This document shows positions 8,486-19,409 of a stretch of 64,000 nt of DNA, one piece after another. The DNA is from Candidatus Limosilactobacillus intestinipullorum (GTDB taxonomy: Bacteria; Bacillota; Bacilli; Lactobacillales; Lactobacillaceae). The DNA lies in the NCBI GenBank assembly GCA_019117185.1, contig DXAF01000041.1, forward strand, positions 1-64,000, written 5' to 3'. Both the position numbers and the translations under genes were made by a program. The notes beneath the pieces are model-generated. The model had not been told where the DNA came from, searched no databases, and was given only the letters and a program-made list of their open reading frames with translations. The stretch's first letter is position 1. Each line of letters opens with the position of its first letter.

Positions 8486-9007
8486 TTAATCACCAATGGC
8501 GAGGTTATTGGTTCCCAGTTGCTTAATTATTTCCGGAGCCAGGTACGGTGTTAAATTGGCCATGGTTAACTCCTCATCCCCATAAACTTCGATGCCATTA
8601 CGGGCGAGCAAGGCGGCGGTGACCCCCATTCCCGGGACCTTATTCCCACTAAAGTGACCATCGTAGACTAGGTGCGTCCCACAAGCGGGACTCTTTTGCT
8701 TGAGGAAGGCAACCGTCACCCCATGGTCCTGGGCAATTTGCAACACCCGACGGGCAGCCGCAAGGTAGCGCGCGGTCACGTCAACCCCCGCTTGATTAAT
8801 GACGGTTGCCCGCCCTGTTAAAACATCCTTCCCATCGCCACCACAAATTTCCGCTGGTCGCCGGGGGGTCTGAAAGCCCCCCATTATCTCAGGACAGACC
8901 GTAATCGCCTGGCCCAGCGCAACAAGCTTCACCGCCAGTTCGCGGCGAGCATTGCCCCCGTCATAGCGAACGTTGAACCCTGCCAAACATGCACTAATCA
9001 AAATCAC
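8486..9007 (-). CDS. DUF523 family protein
   Basis: A 173-residue protein beginning ILISACLAGFNVRYDGGNAR and carrying SPACGTHLV, the two cysteine motifs that define DUF523. The biochemical role is not established; the conserved cysteines could bind metal. The start is probably the GTG at 9007, eight bases after AAGGAG; the GTG three codons earlier abuts the ribosome binding site. It lies between rapZ and a composite repeat and seems to be its own unit. Confidence 0.88.
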   Translation of the reverse strand: MILISACLAGFNVRYDGGNARRELAVKLVALGQAITVCPEIMGGFQTPRRPAEICGGDGKDVLTGRATVINQAGVDVTARYLAAARRVLQIAQDHGVTVAFLKQKSPACGTHLVYDGHFSGNKVPGMGVTAALLARNGIEVYGDEELTMANLTPYLAPEIIKQLGTNNLAIGD

Positions 9008-9059
9008 GTTGACCACTCCTTTTTTATTGATACTACCACAGCAAACACCCTAAGATTAG

Positions 9060-9250
9060 TTCAGAAGCCGTGACATAATCTCTACAGCCTAGCTAAAGTA
9101 CGAATAGCGAAGTCCTCCAGCGCCCGGCAAAGCCGAACACTGGAGGCCTATTTGTGCTTCCTAAAGGCTAGCTGCGCGTCGACGGGGGTTCCCTACAGGC
9201 TTGCTTCGCTTCGAAAGACGAACTAGCAAGCTAGTTCTCACTCCCTTTGC
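9060..9250. repeat. Composite intergenic repeat, copy A
   Basis: This 190-base segment contains a hairpin of the six-member family (CCTCCAG...CTGGAGG at 9114-9146 with inner CGGC/GCCG), then GCGCGTCGACGGGGGTT at 9174-9190, ACAGGCTT, AACTAGCAAGCTAGT (9221-9235, an imperfect palindrome) and CTCACTCCC. The same blocks in the same order recur at 29.1-29.3 kb. It ends immediately at the uvrA stop codon. No ORF is plausible. It may contribute uvrA termination, but a copy-number repeat origin is likely. Confidence 0.8.
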
Positions 9251-9252
9251 TT

Positions 9253-12117
9253 TCACCTTTTATTCTTTGCGGTTCGTGCTGCTGCCCATTTTTGGTCACG
9301 GGCCAGCATCTTCTTTAAGTACTGGCCAGTATAGCTTTTCTTCACCTCGGCAACATCCTCTGGTGTCCCGGTAGCCACTACGTAACCACCAGCGTCCCCA
9401 CCTTCGGGTCCCAGGTCAATCAGCCAGTCCGCCGATTTAACCACGTCGAGGTCATGTTCAATTACTAAGACGGTATTACCGGCGTCCACTAGTCGATGGA
9501 GAACGCCCAGTAGCCGTTTAATATCATCCATGTGTAGCCCGGTCGTTGGTTCATCAAGGATATAGAAACTCTTGCCGTGTGACTGACGGTGGAGTTCCGC
9601 CGCAAGCTTCATTCGCTGTGCTTCTCCACCGGATAAGGTTGTTGCCGGCTGCCCCAAGTGAACGTAACCGAGGCCAACATCTTCAATCGTCTGCAGTTTC
9701 CGCCGGATCTTCGGGATGGCACTAAAGAACTCCAGGGCCTCTGAAACCGTCATGTTCAGTACCTGGGCAATATTCTTTCCTTTGTACTCAACTTCCAGCG
9801 TTTCGGAATTATAACGGGTTCCGTGGCAAACCTCACACGGGACGTACACGTCCGGTAAGAAATTCATCTCAATCTTAAGGATCCCATCACCATGGCAGGC
9901 CTCACACCGGCCCCCCTTGACATTGAAGCTAAAGCGGCCCTTAGTATAGCCGCGAACCTTTGCCTGGTTCGTCTGGGCAAAGAGTTCCCGGATGTCATCG
10001 AAGACTCCTGTATAGGTTGCCGGGTTACTTCGGGGCGTCCGGCCGATTGGCGACTGATCAATGTCAATCACCTTTTCTACGTTTTTAATTCCGCTAATTG
10101 AGGAATATTTACCTGGCTTGGCAGAATTATTATTCAGCTTCTGGGCCAACACCCGCTTTAAGATCAAGTTAACCAGGGTCGACTTACCTGACCCCGAAAC
10201 CCCGGTAACGCAGATAAACTTCCCCAGGGGGAAATCAACGTCAATGTTCTTCAGGTTGTTCGCCGCGGCCCCCTTTAGCATCAGGTGCTGACCATTACCG
10301 GCCCGCCGCTCTTCTGGCACCGGAATAAACTTCTTCCCGGAAAGGTATTGACCGGTCAACGACTTCCGTGACCGCATTACCTGCTTGGGCGTTCCGGCCG
10401 CCATTACCTGACCACCGTTTTCACCGGCCCCCGGGCCGATATCAATGATATAGTCCGCAGCCCGCATGGTGTCTTCATCGTGCTCAACAACAATCAGCGT
10501 ATTTCCCAGGTCCCGCATGGCCTTAAGTGAAGAGATTAACCGGTCATTATCCCGCTGGTGAAGCCCGATTGACGGTTCATCGAGGACGTACATCACTCCA
10601 GAAAGGTTAGAACCGATCTGAGTAGCCAACCGGATCCGCTGTGCTTCCCCACCGGAAAGTGTCCGAGCCGACCGACTGAGTGTCAAGTACTCTACCCCCA
10701 CGTTCTTCATGAAGGTTAACCGATCCAAAATCTCCTTTAAGATCGGCCGGGCAATCTGTTCGTTTTGTTCTGACAGCTTAACGCCGCTAAAAAAGTCAAT
10801 GGCCTTACTAATTGACAGGTCAGACACCTGACCGATATTTTGCCCATCAATCTGCACCGCCAAGGCCCGTTGGTTGAGTCGGTAACCATGACAAGCCGGG
10901 CAAGGCAACTCGGTCATGTACTTGCGCATCTGCTCGCGGGTAAAGTCGGAATTGGTTTCCTTGTACCGCCGGCTAACGTTATTGAGCACCCCTTCAAAGG
11001 GCACGTCAACGTCCCGGACCCCACCAAAGTCATTTTCATAATGGAAGTGAAAAAGGTGGTCGCCATTGCCGTAGAGAACTTGTTTTTGCTGCTTCTTTGG
11101 CAACTTGTTAAATGGCGTATCCAGGTCGATGCCGGCCGACTGGCAGAATTGTTCCAGCAATGCGGGGTAGTATTGCGATGAAATCGGGTTCCACGGTACC
11201 ATTGCCCCTTCACGAAGGGTCTTAGTCCGGTCCGGAACCACCAGGTCGATGTCAACTTCAAGTTTGGACCCGAGCCCTTCACATTCTGGACAAGCCCCCA
11301 TTGGTGCATTAAACGAGAAAAGCCGGGGCTCCAGTTCGCCCACCGTAAAACCACAGATTGGGCAGGCGTATTTTTCTGAGAACGGAATTGGGTCGCCACC
11401 GATGACGTCCGCAATGGCGTAACCGCTACTGAGGCGGAGGGCCGCCTCAAAAGAGTCAAAGAGCCGGGACCGAATCCCATCCTTGACGATGATCCGATCA
11501 ATCACCACGTTAATCGTGTGCTTCTGGTTCTTATTTAGCTCGGGGACTTCGTCAAGGTCATACGTTTCGCCATCAATTTGTACCCGGACAAACCCCTCTC
11601 GCTTAATGGAGGCGAGAACCTTCTTTTGGCTCCCCTTCTTGGCCCGGACCACTGGGGAGAGGATCTGCAGGCGGGTCCGTTCAGGTAATTCCAGTACCCG
11701 GTCAACCATCTGCTCAGCTGACTGGCTGCTAATTGGGATATGGTCATTAGGACAAATCGGCGTCCCCACCCGGGCCCAGAGCAGTCGCAAGAAGTCATTG
11801 ATTTCCGTTACCGTCCCGACCGTTGACCGGGGGTTGTGAGAAGTCGTCTTCTGGTCGATTGAAATTGCTGGTGACAGACCATCAATCGAATCAACGTCTG
11901 GTTTATCCATTTGGCCCAGGAACTGGCGGGCGTAGGCAGAAAGGCTCTCCACGTACCGGCGCTGTCCCTCTGCATATAGGGTGTCAAAGGCCAACGAACT
12001 CTTTCCCGAGCCGGATAGGCCGGTAATTACAACCAGCTTGTTCTTAGGAATCTTAACATCAATATTTTTTAAATTGTGGGCTCGGGCCCCGTGGATAATA
12101 ATCTTATCGTTTGCCAA
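9253..12117 (-). CDS. uvrA: Excinuclease ABC subunit A
   Basis: Damage-recognition ATPase of nucleotide excision repair. The 954-residue protein has two ABC ATPase halves, each with Walker A (GLSGSGKSS near residue 33, GVSGSGKST in the second half) and signature LSGGEAQR, plus two four-cysteine zinc modules (CPIC/CPEC and CEAC/CEVC). The start is a TTG giving [18 protein letters not shown]; the AGGGGG site is about 10 bases upstream and no better start exists. It follows uvrB by 16 bases, so the two form one SOS-controlled operon. Confidence 0.97.
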   Translation of the reverse strand: MANDKIIIHGARAHNLKNIDVKIPKNKLVVITGLSGSGKSSLAFDTLYAEGQRRYVESLSAYARQFLGQMDKPDVDSIDGLSPAISIDQKTTSHNPRSTVGTVTEINDFLRLLWARVGTPICPNDHIPISSQSAEQMVDRVLELPERTRLQILSPVVRAKKGSQKKVLASIKREGFVRVQIDGETYDLDEVPELNKNQKHTINVVIDRIIVKDGIRSRLFDSFEAALRLSSGYAIADVIGGDPIPFSEKYACPICGFTVGELEPRLFSFNAPMGACPECEGLGSKLEVDIDLVVPDRTKTLREGAMVPWNPISSQYYPALLEQFCQSAGIDLDTPFNKLPKKQQKQVLYGNGDHLFHFHYENDFGGVRDVDVPFEGVLNNVSRRYKETNSDFTREQMRKYMTELPCPACHGYRLNQRALAVQIDGQNIGQVSDLSISKAIDFFSGVKLSEQNEQIARPILKEILDRLTFMKNVGVEYLTLSRSARTLSGGEAQRIRLATQIGSNLSGVMYVLDEPSIGLHQRDNDRLISSLKAMRDLGNTLIVVEHDEDTMRAADYIIDIGPGAGENGGQVMAAGTPKQVMRSRKSLTGQYLSGKKFIPVPEERRAGNGQHLMLKGAAANNLKNIDVDFPLGKFICVTGVSGSGKSTLVNLILKRVLAQKLNNNSAKPGKYSSISGIKNVEKVIDIDQSPIGRTPRSNPATYTGVFDDIRELFAQTNQAKVRGYTKGRFSFNVKGGRCEACHGDGILKIEMNFLPDVYVPCEVCHGTRYNSETLEVEYKGKNIAQVLNMTVSEALEFFSAIPKIRRKLQTIEDVGLGYVHLGQPATTLSGGEAQRMKLAAELHRQSHGKSFYILDEPTTGLHMDDIKRLLGVLHRLVDAGNTVLVIEHDLDVVKSADWLIDLGPEGGDAGGYVVATGTPEDVAEVKKSYTGQYLKKMLARDQKWAAARTAKNKR

Positions 12118-12133
12118 AAAGCTGCATCCCCCT

Positions 12134-14179
12134 TTACTTTACTTTCCGCCCGGATTTGGTCTTCTTCCCCGTCATCTGGGCTTTTAATTCCATTACTGTA
12201 TCACGTAGCGTGGCCGCTTGCTCGAAGTCGAGCCGCTTAGCCGCCGCCTGCATCTGCGCGGTTAATTCGGCCACCATCTTCGCCTGAGCGTCCTTCGAGA
12301 GCTTCATAAAGTCCCTAGTAGTAAACTCACTGCTATCTTCTTTTTCACCGGTATCGGCTGTCTTCTTCGTTGCCGAAATAGCTTCTTGAATTGGTTTAAC
12401 AATCGTGTGTGGCGTGATGTGGTGGTCCTGGTTATACTTCATCTGAATTGAGCGCCGCCGCTTGGTCTCGTCAATCGCCTTTTGCATCGACTCGGTAACC
12501 GTGTCGGCATACATAATTACTGCCCCGTGTTCATTCCGTGCGGCCCGTCCAATCGTCTGAATCAGTGATCGTTCATTACGCAGGAAACCTTCCTTGTCGG
12601 CATCCAAAATTGCCACCAGGGAGACTTCCGGCACGTCAAGTCCTTCCCGCAAGAGGTTGATCCCGACTAAGACATCAAATTTGCCTAAACGAAGATCCCG
12701 GATAATTTGGGTCCGTTCGAGGGTCTTAATGTCGCTGTGCAGGTACTTCACTTTGAGCCCCAGGTCCTTGAGGTAGTCGGTTAAGTCTTCCGACATCTTC
12801 TTTGTTAGCGTCGTTACAAAGACCCGTTCGTGCCGTTCGACCCGCTTATTAATTTCACTGACCAGATCGTCAATCTGGCCCATAACCGGCCGTACTTCAA
12901 TCGTCGGGTCCAAAAGGCCGGTTGGCCGAATAATCTGCTGAGCAATGTGGTCAGTCTGGTTGAGTTCATATGGTCCCGGCGTGGCCGACATATAGACCAC
13001 CTGGTTAACCCGCTGCTCAAACTCACCGAGCTTGAGGGGGCGGTTATCAAGCGCACTGGGGAGGCGGAAACCGTAGTCAATCAGCATTTGCTTCCGTGCC
13101 CGGTCCCCGTTGTACATCCCCCGCACTTGAGGCATCGTCTGGTGGGATTCGTCCACCACCAGTAAGAAGTCCTTGGGGAAGAAATCCAACAGGGTAAACG
13201 GTGGCTCACCCGGTTGGCGACCATCCATGTACCGCGAGTAATTTTCAATCCCGTTGGTGTAACCCATCTCCCGCATCATTTCAATGTCATAGGTGGTCCG
13301 CTGTTGGAGACGTTCCGCTTCCAAGAGTTTCCCCTCAGCGGTAAACTTCTTAACCTGCTTCTTCATATCACGTTCAATTTGGGGTAAGGCCCGGTCCATC
13401 ACCTCATCACTGGTCATGAAGTGGGTCGCCGGGAAGATAGAAACCCGGTCACTGTCGCCCAGGACCTCCCCGGTTAGTGCATCGACCTCCCGAATTCGAT
13501 CAATTTCATCGCCGAAAAATTCAATCCGTATGGCTCGCTCATCCCGGGATGCCGGGAAAATTTCGACCACGTCGCCATGTACCCGGAAACGGCCCCGCTG
13601 AAAGTCAATGTCATTTCGGTCAAATTGAACGTTTACCAGGTCACGCAATAACTGGTCACGTTCAATCTGCTGGCCAACGTGCAAGGAGATAACTGAGTTT
13701 TGGTATTCCCGTGGGTCCCCCAAACCAAAGATGCTGGAAACGGAGGCCACGACAATTGCATCATTTCTTTCCAGCAGGGACGTCGTAGCAGCATGACGGA
13801 GTTTATCGATTTCGTCATTAATGGACGCATCCTTTTCAATATAGGTATCGCTGGACGGAACATAGGCTTCGGGTTGGTAGTAATCATAGTAAGAAACAAA
13901 GTATTCGACCGCGTTATGGGGGAAGAACTTCTTCATTTCACCATAAAGCTGGCCGGCCAACGTCTTGTTGTGTGACAAGATTAATGTCGGTTTATTGACG
14001 TTAGCGATTACGTTAGAGATGGTAAAGGTCTTACCCGTCCCGGTGGCCCCCAGTAGGATCTGTGCCTTATCACCGGCCTTAATCCCGGCGGTTAGTTGGT
14101 CAATCGCAGCGGGTTGGTCTCCCGTTGGCTGGTAGTCTGAAACGAGGTCAAATTTCATATCTGGCTGCCGATAAATCAC
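12134..14179 (-). CDS. uvrB: Excinuclease ABC subunit B
   Basis: Helicase-like subunit that loads at the lesion and recruits UvrC. The 681-residue protein has Walker A GATGTGKT, the beta-hairpin [12 protein letters not shown], the DESH box, helicase motif VI (QTIGRAARN) and a C-terminal UVR domain ([14 protein letters not shown]) that binds UvrC. A GTG start at 14179 is preceded by GGGGAGGA with seven bases spacing, giving [14 protein letters not shown]; the internal ATG seven codons later lacks a site. First gene of uvrBA, with an SOS box upstream. Confidence 0.97.
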   Translation of the reverse strand: MIYRQPDMKFDLVSDYQPTGDQPAAIDQLTAGIKAGDKAQILLGATGTGKTFTISNVIANVNKPTLILSHNKTLAGQLYGEMKKFFPHNAVEYFVSYYDYYQPEAYVPSSDTYIEKDASINDEIDKLRHAATTSLLERNDAIVVASVSSIFGLGDPREYQNSVISLHVGQQIERDQLLRDLVNVQFDRNDIDFQRGRFRVHGDVVEIFPASRDERAIRIEFFGDEIDRIREVDALTGEVLGDSDRVSIFPATHFMTSDEVMDRALPQIERDMKKQVKKFTAEGKLLEAERLQQRTTYDIEMMREMGYTNGIENYSRYMDGRQPGEPPFTLLDFFPKDFLLVVDESHQTMPQVRGMYNGDRARKQMLIDYGFRLPSALDNRPLKLGEFEQRVNQVVYMSATPGPYELNQTDHIAQQIIRPTGLLDPTIEVRPVMGQIDDLVSEINKRVERHERVFVTTLTKKMSEDLTDYLKDLGLKVKYLHSDIKTLERTQIIRDLRLGKFDVLVGINLLREGLDVPEVSLVAILDADKEGFLRNERSLIQTIGRAARNEHGAVIMYADTVTESMQKAIDETKRRRSIQMKYNQDHHITPHTIVKPIQEAISATKKTADTGEKEDSSEFTTRDFMKLSKDAQAKMVAELTAQMQAAAKRLDFEQAATLRDTVMELKAQMTGKKTKSGRKVK

Positions 14180-14263
14180 GTGTCGTTCCTCCCCAATTAT
14201 TAATTCTTAATAGCGGCCAACACCGTTCGTGGCGCCATTTTTCACACATTTTAGTTTATCATG

Positions 14264-14277
14264 CAAACATGCATTCG
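14264..14277 (-). promoter_or_regulatory. LexA (DinR) SOS box before uvrB
   Basis: On the minus strand CGAATGCATGTTTG matches the Gram-positive SOS consensus CGAACRNRYGTTYG at all but one fixed position. It lies about 85 bases before the uvrB start. This fits known LexA control of uvrBA in Firmicutes. Confidence 0.72.
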
Positions 14278-14313
14278 TCTATTAATCTGGACGATGCCCC
14301 CTACTAACCACGA

Positions 14314-14354
14314 AAAGCCCCCAGCATTCAAAAAAACTGAATACTAGAGGCTTT
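14314..14354 (-). terminator. Stem-loop family copy; probable pgm terminator
   Basis: AAAGCCCCCAGCATTCA and TGAATACTAGAGGCTTT form a 17-base stem with a few mismatches and an A-rich loop; on the minus strand it ends in TTTT. It belongs to the dispersed stem-loop family by its CCAGCATTC/GAATACTAG arms. Between it and pgm lies a second weaker hairpin, GAAAGTGAC/GTTACTTTTTC at 14391-14411. It separates pgm from the uvrB promoter region. Confidence 0.7.
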
Positions 14355-14441
14355 CTATATTGTGCACCGCACCAGGCCAATCGGAAAGTGACCGCCCAGT
14401 TACTTTTTCGTCCGGGAGTTGGGAGCTACTCGCGGATGCTT

Positions 14442-16169
14442 TTATTCTTCAGCAAATGCCTGGAGGGCCTTCTCAAATTCGGCTAACTTGGCATTCGCCT
14501 TGTCGAGGGAGTCATCGCTGGTCCCGATGTAGAACTTCAACTTTGGTTCCGTCCCGGATGGCCGGATGGCAATCCAGGTTTCGTCATCGAGCAGGTACCG
14601 CAGAACGTTTGATTCAGGAATACCCAGTTCACTAACTTGACCATCAGCCGTCGTCTTGGTCCCCTTAGCAAAGTCCTCGGTCGCAACTACCCGGTGGCCG
14701 GCAAAGTCTGCGGGTGCTTCTTCGCGGAATTTCTTCATTAAGCCCTTAATTTTGGCGGGGCCATCAACCCCGGCATAGGTGTTAGCAATCGTCTTTTCAC
14801 GGAAGTAACCATACTTCTTAAATAGTTCTTGCAAACCATCATAAAGGGTCATGTTCCGGCTCCGGTAGTATGCCGCTACTTCTGCCAACAGGGTCAGTGA
14901 TTGAATGGCATCCTTATCACGAACGAATGGCTTAATCAGGTAGCCATAACTTTCCTCAAAACCAAACATGAAGGTGTGGTCAACCTGACCAGTCTCGTAC
15001 TGGTGGATCTGGTCGGCGATCCACTTGAAGCCGGTTAAGACATTGACCATCGCAACGCCGTAGCTCTGCGCAATCTTGGCCGCAAAATTAGTGGAAACAA
15101 TTGACTTAACAGCGGCCGCGTTCTTCGGCAACGTCCCCGCTTGCTTGTGGGCTTCCAAGATGTAGGCCAGCATGATTGAGGCAATCTGGTTACCGGTCAG
15201 TAATTGGTACTCACCATTTGGTTGACGAACGGCACACCCTAACCGGTCAGCGTCGGGGTCAGTTGCAATCAAGACATCGGCATCAATCTGCTTCCCCAAT
15301 TTGATGGAGCGGACAAACGCTTCGGGGAATTCAGGGTTCGGGTGCTTCAGTCCTGGGAAGTCACCATTCGGCTGGGCTTCCGTTGGTTCGATGGTGAAGT
15401 TAGTGAAGCCGGCTTGGCGGAGGGCCCGTTCACCAAGCATCCGGCCGGTCCCACACAACGGCGTAAAGACGAACTTCATGTCCTTACCATACTCCTTGGC
15501 TAAGTCGGGGTTAACCGTAACTTCCTTGGCATGTTGCAAGTAGGCGTGGTCAACATCCTCACCCATGACGGTTTCCAGGCCACTATTAAGCATTTCCTGT
15601 TCATCCGCCAATTGGATGTCAAAGAGGTCCGCAATCTTGCGAATGTAACCAGTCATCATGTCGGATTCCTTTGGTGGCATCTGCCCACCATCTTCACCGT
15701 AAATCTTGTAGCCGTTATATTCCATTGGGTTGTGACTTGCGGTAATCATGATGCCGGCATAGGTCTTATTGTGGCGAACGGCAAATGACAGTTCCGGCGT
15801 TGGCCGAACATTATCATAGATGTAGACCTTAATTCCATGGGCACCGAGTACCCGGGCAGAATCATGGGCAAACCGGTAAGAGTTGTGCCGGGAATCATAG
15901 CCGATCGCCACCCCCCGTTGCTTAACTTCATCGCCGAGTGACTCCATTAAGGTTGCCAAACCTTCCGTTGCTTGACGCACCGTGTAAACGTTCATCCGGT
16001 TGATACCAGGGCCCATCAGTCCCCGCATTCCAGCAGTCCCGAATGATAGTGGGCCATAAAAGGCGTCCTCGATCTCCTTGTCATCGCTCATTGCGTCTAA
16101 TTCTTGCTTAAGCTTAGGATCGAGGTTGGTCCGCTCTTTCCATACTTGGTAGGTGTCTTTCCAGCTCAC
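14442..16169 (-). CDS. pgm: Phosphoglucomutase (alpha-phosphohexomutase)
   Basis: Interconverts glucose 1-phosphate and glucose 6-phosphate, feeding UDP-glucose synthesis with galU. The 575-residue protein has the phosphoserine loop TASHNPMEYNGYK, the metal-binding DPDADRLG and the sugar-binding GFEESYGYL, in the usual order. A GTG start (SWKDTYQVW) eight bases after AAGGAG is chosen; the upstream extension of the reading frame has no ribosome binding site. Appears monocistronic with a terminator after it. Confidence 0.95.
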   Translation of the reverse strand: MSWKDTYQVWKERTNLDPKLKQELDAMSDDKEIEDAFYGPLSFGTAGMRGLMGPGINRMNVYTVRQATEGLATLMESLGDEVKQRGVAIGYDSRHNSYRFAHDSARVLGAHGIKVYIYDNVRPTPELSFAVRHNKTYAGIMITASHNPMEYNGYKIYGEDGGQMPPKESDMMTGYIRKIADLFDIQLADEQEMLNSGLETVMGEDVDHAYLQHAKEVTVNPDLAKEYGKDMKFVFTPLCGTGRMLGERALRQAGFTNFTIEPTEAQPNGDFPGLKHPNPEFPEAFVRSIKLGKQIDADVLIATDPDADRLGCAVRQPNGEYQLLTGNQIASIMLAYILEAHKQAGTLPKNAAAVKSIVSTNFAAKIAQSYGVAMVNVLTGFKWIADQIHQYETGQVDHTFMFGFEESYGYLIKPFVRDKDAIQSLTLLAEVAAYYRSRNMTLYDGLQELFKKYGYFREKTIANTYAGVDGPAKIKGLMKKFREEAPADFAGHRVVATEDFAKGTKTTADGQVSELGIPESNVLRYLLDDETWIAIRPSGTEPKLKFYIGTSDDSLDKANAKLAEFEKALQAFAEE

Positions 16170-16271
16170 AATAAAGTCTCCTTTACTTCTATAATCTGTT
16201 ATCAGTATACCGCATCTCACCTGCCCTGCGTATCTTTACTAATCATTTTACTAAACTTTTACTAAGAAAAA

Positions 16272-16319
16272 GGAGTCGGGAAGGTGATCAAGCAGCGTTT
16301 GGTCACCTTTCCGACTCCA
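16272..16319 (-). terminator. Terminator of trxB
   Basis: GGAGTCGGAAAGGTGACC pairs with GATCACCTTCCCGACTCC and is followed by TTTTTCTT on the minus strand, six bases past the trxB stop. Confidence 0.92.
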
Positions 16320-16324
16320 TTAAA

Positions 16325-17257
16325 CTATTTTAATCCCTTAATGTATTGGTAAACCTGCTGGCCAGCGATGGCACCATCACCCACGGCAGTAGCAATCTGC
16401 CGCAGTGGTGTCTCACGAACGTCACCGATCGCAAAGATTCCCGGAACACTGGTCTTCATGAGCGTATCCGTCTTGACCCATCCCTGGTCATCCAAGATCC
16501 CCAGGTCTGTAAATGGCTTGGTTAACGGTACGTTACCGACATAGATAAAGACCCCGTCAGCGACCAATTCGCCATCTGCACCGGTCTTATTATTATGCGT
16601 CTTAACACCGGTAACCTTAACATCATCACCCACGATTTCAGTCACACTGGTGTTATAAATAAATTCCATCTTAGCATTCTTGACCGCCTCATCTTGGAGC
16701 ATTGGCTGGGCCCGTAATTCATCGCGCCGAACTAAAACCGTTACCTTCGCCGCAAGCTGGGTGAGGTATAGTCCCTCTTCCACCGCGGAATCACCGCCGC
16801 CAACCACTACCAGGTGCTTGTCTTTAAAAAAGGCCCCGTCGCAGACCGCACAGTAGGAAACCCCCCGGCCGCTAAATTCTTCTTCACCGGGCACCCCAAG
16901 CTTACGGTGGTCAGAACCGGTAGCGACCACCATTACCGGTGCAACAAAGGTATCGCCCATGTCAGTCGTTACCTTCTTCAACTGGCCATCAACCGTAACA
17001 CTGGTAACTGTTCCGTAGGCGTATTCAGCCCCAAACTGGGTCGCCCCTTGATACATTTTTTCAGCCAGTTCCGGGCCTTGGACATCCTTAAAGCCGGAAT
17101 AGTTCACAATTGACGCGGTGTTATTAAGGTTGCCACCGTAGGCCCCACGATCAAGCATTACTACCTTAAGGTTCGCCCGGGATGCATACAAAGCGGTGGT
17201 CATCCCACCGGGACCAGCACCGATGATAATTACATCATATTTCTTCTCATCAGCCAT
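16325..17257 (-). CDS. trxB: Thioredoxin reductase
   Basis: NADPH-dependent flavoenzyme reducing thioredoxin; here it would also indirectly supply reducing power for ribonucleotide reductase. The 310-residue protein has the FAD motif GAGPGGMTTALYASRA, the redox-active pair Cys136/Cys139 (YCAVCDG), the NADPH-binding GGGDSAVEEG and the C-terminal FAIGDVRETPLRQ. ATG start after AGGAGGAA. It is transcribed alone, with a terminator both before and after. Confidence 0.97.
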   Translation of the reverse strand: MADEKKYDVIIIGAGPGGMTTALYASRANLKVVMLDRGAYGGNLNNTASIVNYSGFKDVQGPELAEKMYQGATQFGAEYAYGTVTSVTVDGQLKKVTTDMGDTFVAPVMVVATGSDHRKLGVPGEEEFSGRGVSYCAVCDGAFFKDKHLVVVGGGDSAVEEGLYLTQLAAKVTVLVRRDELRAQPMLQDEAVKNAKMEFIYNTSVTEIVGDDVKVTGVKTHNNKTGADGELVADGVFIYVGNVPLTKPFTDLGILDDQGWVKTDTLMKTSVPGIFAIGDVRETPLRQIATAVGDGAIAGQQVYQYIKGLK

Positions 17258-17337
17258 TTCACATTCCTCCTCAACACTATTAATTATTCATTATCTTAAC
17301 CAAGTAGGGACCACTTGTCTAGCTTTTTGCTTACAAA

Positions 17338-17383
17338 AAATAAGGAAGTGTAACAGGTTAATCCTGTCGCACTTCCTTTATTT
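17338..17383 (-). terminator. Terminator of galU
   Basis: AAATAAAGGAAGTGCGACAGG pairs with CCTGTTACACTTCCTTATTT (one bulge) around an ATTAA loop, followed on the minus strand by TTTT. It ends the pspC-to-galU transcript before trxB. Confidence 0.9.
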
Positions 17384-17395
17384 GGGATCTAAAAA

Positions 17396-18304
17396 CTACT
17401 TCTTATTGCCCTTATCCTCGGCTGCTAGCTTAGCACCCAAGTCCTTGATGTATTCACGAAGTTCATCTTTGACTTGGGGGTGCTTCAGACCATACTCAAT
17501 GTTGGTCTTCACCCAGCCAAACTTATTGCCGACGTCATAACGGTCCCCAGTGTATTCACGTGCAAAGACCCGTTGCGTCTGGTTAAGGGTATCAATTGCG
17601 TCCGTCAGTTGGATTTCATTACCCTTACCCGGTTTGGTCTTGGCCAAAACATCAAAGATTTCTGGCGTAAAGACGTAGCGACCAATGATGGCAAGGTCAC
17701 TCGGCGCATTCTTTGGTGCTGGCTTTTCCACAAAGCTGGTAACGTTGTAAAGTCCCGGCGTCACTTCCTTGCTGGGATTAATTACTCCGTACTTCGCCGT
17801 GTCTTCATGGGGAACCCGCATTACCGCCAGCGTTGAAGCGCCCGTCTGGTGGTAACTTTCAATCAGCTGCTTAGTTAGTGGTTCACCGTTGTTGTTGATG
17901 TTGTTGAGGTCATCACCAAGCATTACGACAAATGGTTCATCACCAATGAAATCACGCGCCGTTAAGACGGCATCACCCAGGCCCCGTGGGTGGGACTGCC
18001 GGATAAAGTAGATATTGATGTCAGTGGTTTCTTCCACTAACTTCAGCATCTCATCCTTGTGCTTGGAGCGTAAGTTATCTTCCAATTCAGGGTTGGAATC
18101 AAAGTGGTCCTCGATTGACCGCTTGTTCTTACCATCAACCACCACAATATCTTCAATTCCCGACTTGCGAGCTTCCTCAACGATAAACTGAATCGTTGGC
18201 TTATCAACAATCGGCAGCATTTCCTTGGCTAATGCCTTAGTTGCTGGTAGGAAACGGGTCCCCAGACCTGCTGCAGGAATAATTGCCTTTCTAACACGTT
18301 TCAT
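17396..18304 (-). CDS. galU: UTP-glucose-1-phosphate uridylyltransferase
   Basis: Makes UDP-glucose from UTP and glucose 1-phosphate for cell wall sugars, glycolipids and the Leloir pathway. The 302-residue protein starts with [20 protein letters not shown], the nucleotidyl-transferase signature with catalytic Arg and Lys, and has [13 protein letters not shown] and FVVMLGDDL. It is last in the operon hprK-lgt-gpsA-galU. It works with pgm (14.4 kb) and galE (43.4 kb) in this window. Confidence 0.96.
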   Translation of the reverse strand: MKRVRKAIIPAAGLGTRFLPATKALAKEMLPIVDKPTIQFIVEEARKSGIEDIVVVDGKNKRSIEDHFDSNPELEDNLRSKHKDEMLKLVEETTDINIYFIRQSHPRGLGDAVLTARDFIGDEPFVVMLGDDLNNINNNGEPLTKQLIESYHQTGASTLAVMRVPHEDTAKYGVINPSKEVTPGLYNVTSFVEKPAPKNAPSDLAIIGRYVFTPEIFDVLAKTKPGKGNEIQLTDAIDTLNQTQRVFAREYTGDRYDVGNKFGWVKTNIEYGLKHPQVKDELREYIKDLGAKLAAEDKGNKK

Positions 18305-18369
18305 AACATTAAAAATCCTTTCATTACTTCAATTTCTCTCAGATTGTACCCGGTAACATTTTACCATAC

Positions 18370-19386
18370 TTATTCAATCTCGGACGTTAAGTCCCGGCTC
18401 ATTAGCTGAGAAATTGCATCCTTAATGTCCTTACCATGGTACAAAACCTCGTAAAGGGATTCGGTAATTGGCATCTTTACTTGGCGTTTCCGGCTTAATT
18501 CATAAGCAGCCTTGGTCGTGTAGACCCCTTCGATTACCATTCCCATGTTCTTAATCACATCATCCAGCTTTTGGCCCTGGCCCAGCTGGTAACCGGCCCG
18601 CCAGTTACGCGAGTTCTTGCTCGTAGCGGTAACAACCAGGTCACCAACACCGGACAGGCCAATAAAGGTCATTGGGTTAGCACCAAAGGCTACCCCCAAG
18701 CGACGAATTTCGGCCAGGCCCCGGGTAATGAGAGCTGCCCGGGCATTATCATGGTATCCCAGGCCTTGTAGGGCCCCCGCACCAATGGCGATGATGTTCT
18801 TCAATGCGGCGCCAAACTCGGCCCCGATTACGTCATCATTTGTATATACCCGGAAGTAGGAATTACTAAAGAGTTTTTGAACTTTCTTGGCCTTTTCCAG
18901 GTCCTCACAAGCAGCGGTGACCGCCGTCATATCCTTGATGGCCACATCCTCCGCATGGCTAGGACCGGATAAGACAACAATTGCTGACCGGTGGGCTGGT
19001 GCAATTTCTTCTGCTAGCATCTCAGATGGTCGTTTGTAGGTATTTTGTTCCAAGCCCTTAGTAGCGTGAATGATCAGCGGCTGCTGTTCCAGTTCACCAA
19101 GAATTTTATCCAGTTGGTCGGCAACCTGGCGGAGTCCCTTTGTCGGGATGACAATTAAAATAACGTTGGCCCCCGTAACGGCCGCCTTCATGTCGGTCGT
19201 CGCCACTAACTTATCAGAATAAACTAAAGTCTTCATGTAGTCGGGGTTGATGTGGTCTTGGTTTAACTGGTCCACTTGCTTTTGGTTACGGGCCCACAAC
19301 ATTACCGAGTGTCCATTCTCAACCAACATGTTTGCTAGAGTACTGCCCCACGAGCCAGCACCTAGTACCGCAATTTTTTCTGCCAT
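18370..19386 (-). CDS. gpsA: NAD(P)-dependent glycerol-3-phosphate dehydrogenase
   Basis: Reduces dihydroxyacetone phosphate to sn-glycerol 3-phosphate for phospholipids and teichoic acid. The 338-residue protein has the Rossmann motif GAGSWGSTLA, the VIPTKGLR and HATKGLE segments and the catalytic-lysine region GAALKNIIAIGAG. The start MAEKIAVLG after a GGAGAATGGTT-like site is preferred over an ATG seven codons earlier. It lies 23 bases after lgt. Confidence 0.96.
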   Translation of the reverse strand: MAEKIAVLGAGSWGSTLANMLVENGHSVMLWARNQKQVDQLNQDHINPDYMKTLVYSDKLVATTDMKAAVTGANVILIVIPTKGLRQVADQLDKILGELEQQPLIIHATKGLEQNTYKRPSEMLAEEIAPAHRSAIVVLSGPSHAEDVAIKDMTAVTAACEDLEKAKKVQKLFSNSYFRVYTNDDVIGAEFGAALKNIIAIGAGALQGLGYHDNARAALITRGLAEIRRLGVAFGANPMTFIGLSGVGDLVVTATSKNSRNWRAGYQLGQGQKLDDVIKNMGMVIEGVYTTKAAYELSRKRQVKMPITESLYEVLYHGKDIKDAISQLMSRDLTSEIE

Positions 19387-19409
19387 AACCATTCTCCTTA
19401 TTTTCAATA

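Noticed and set aside
9060..9250. CRISPR array or insertion sequence in the repeat-rich gap
   Set aside because: There are no regularly spaced direct repeats and no transposase; the repeated blocks match another intergenic copy rather than spacers.
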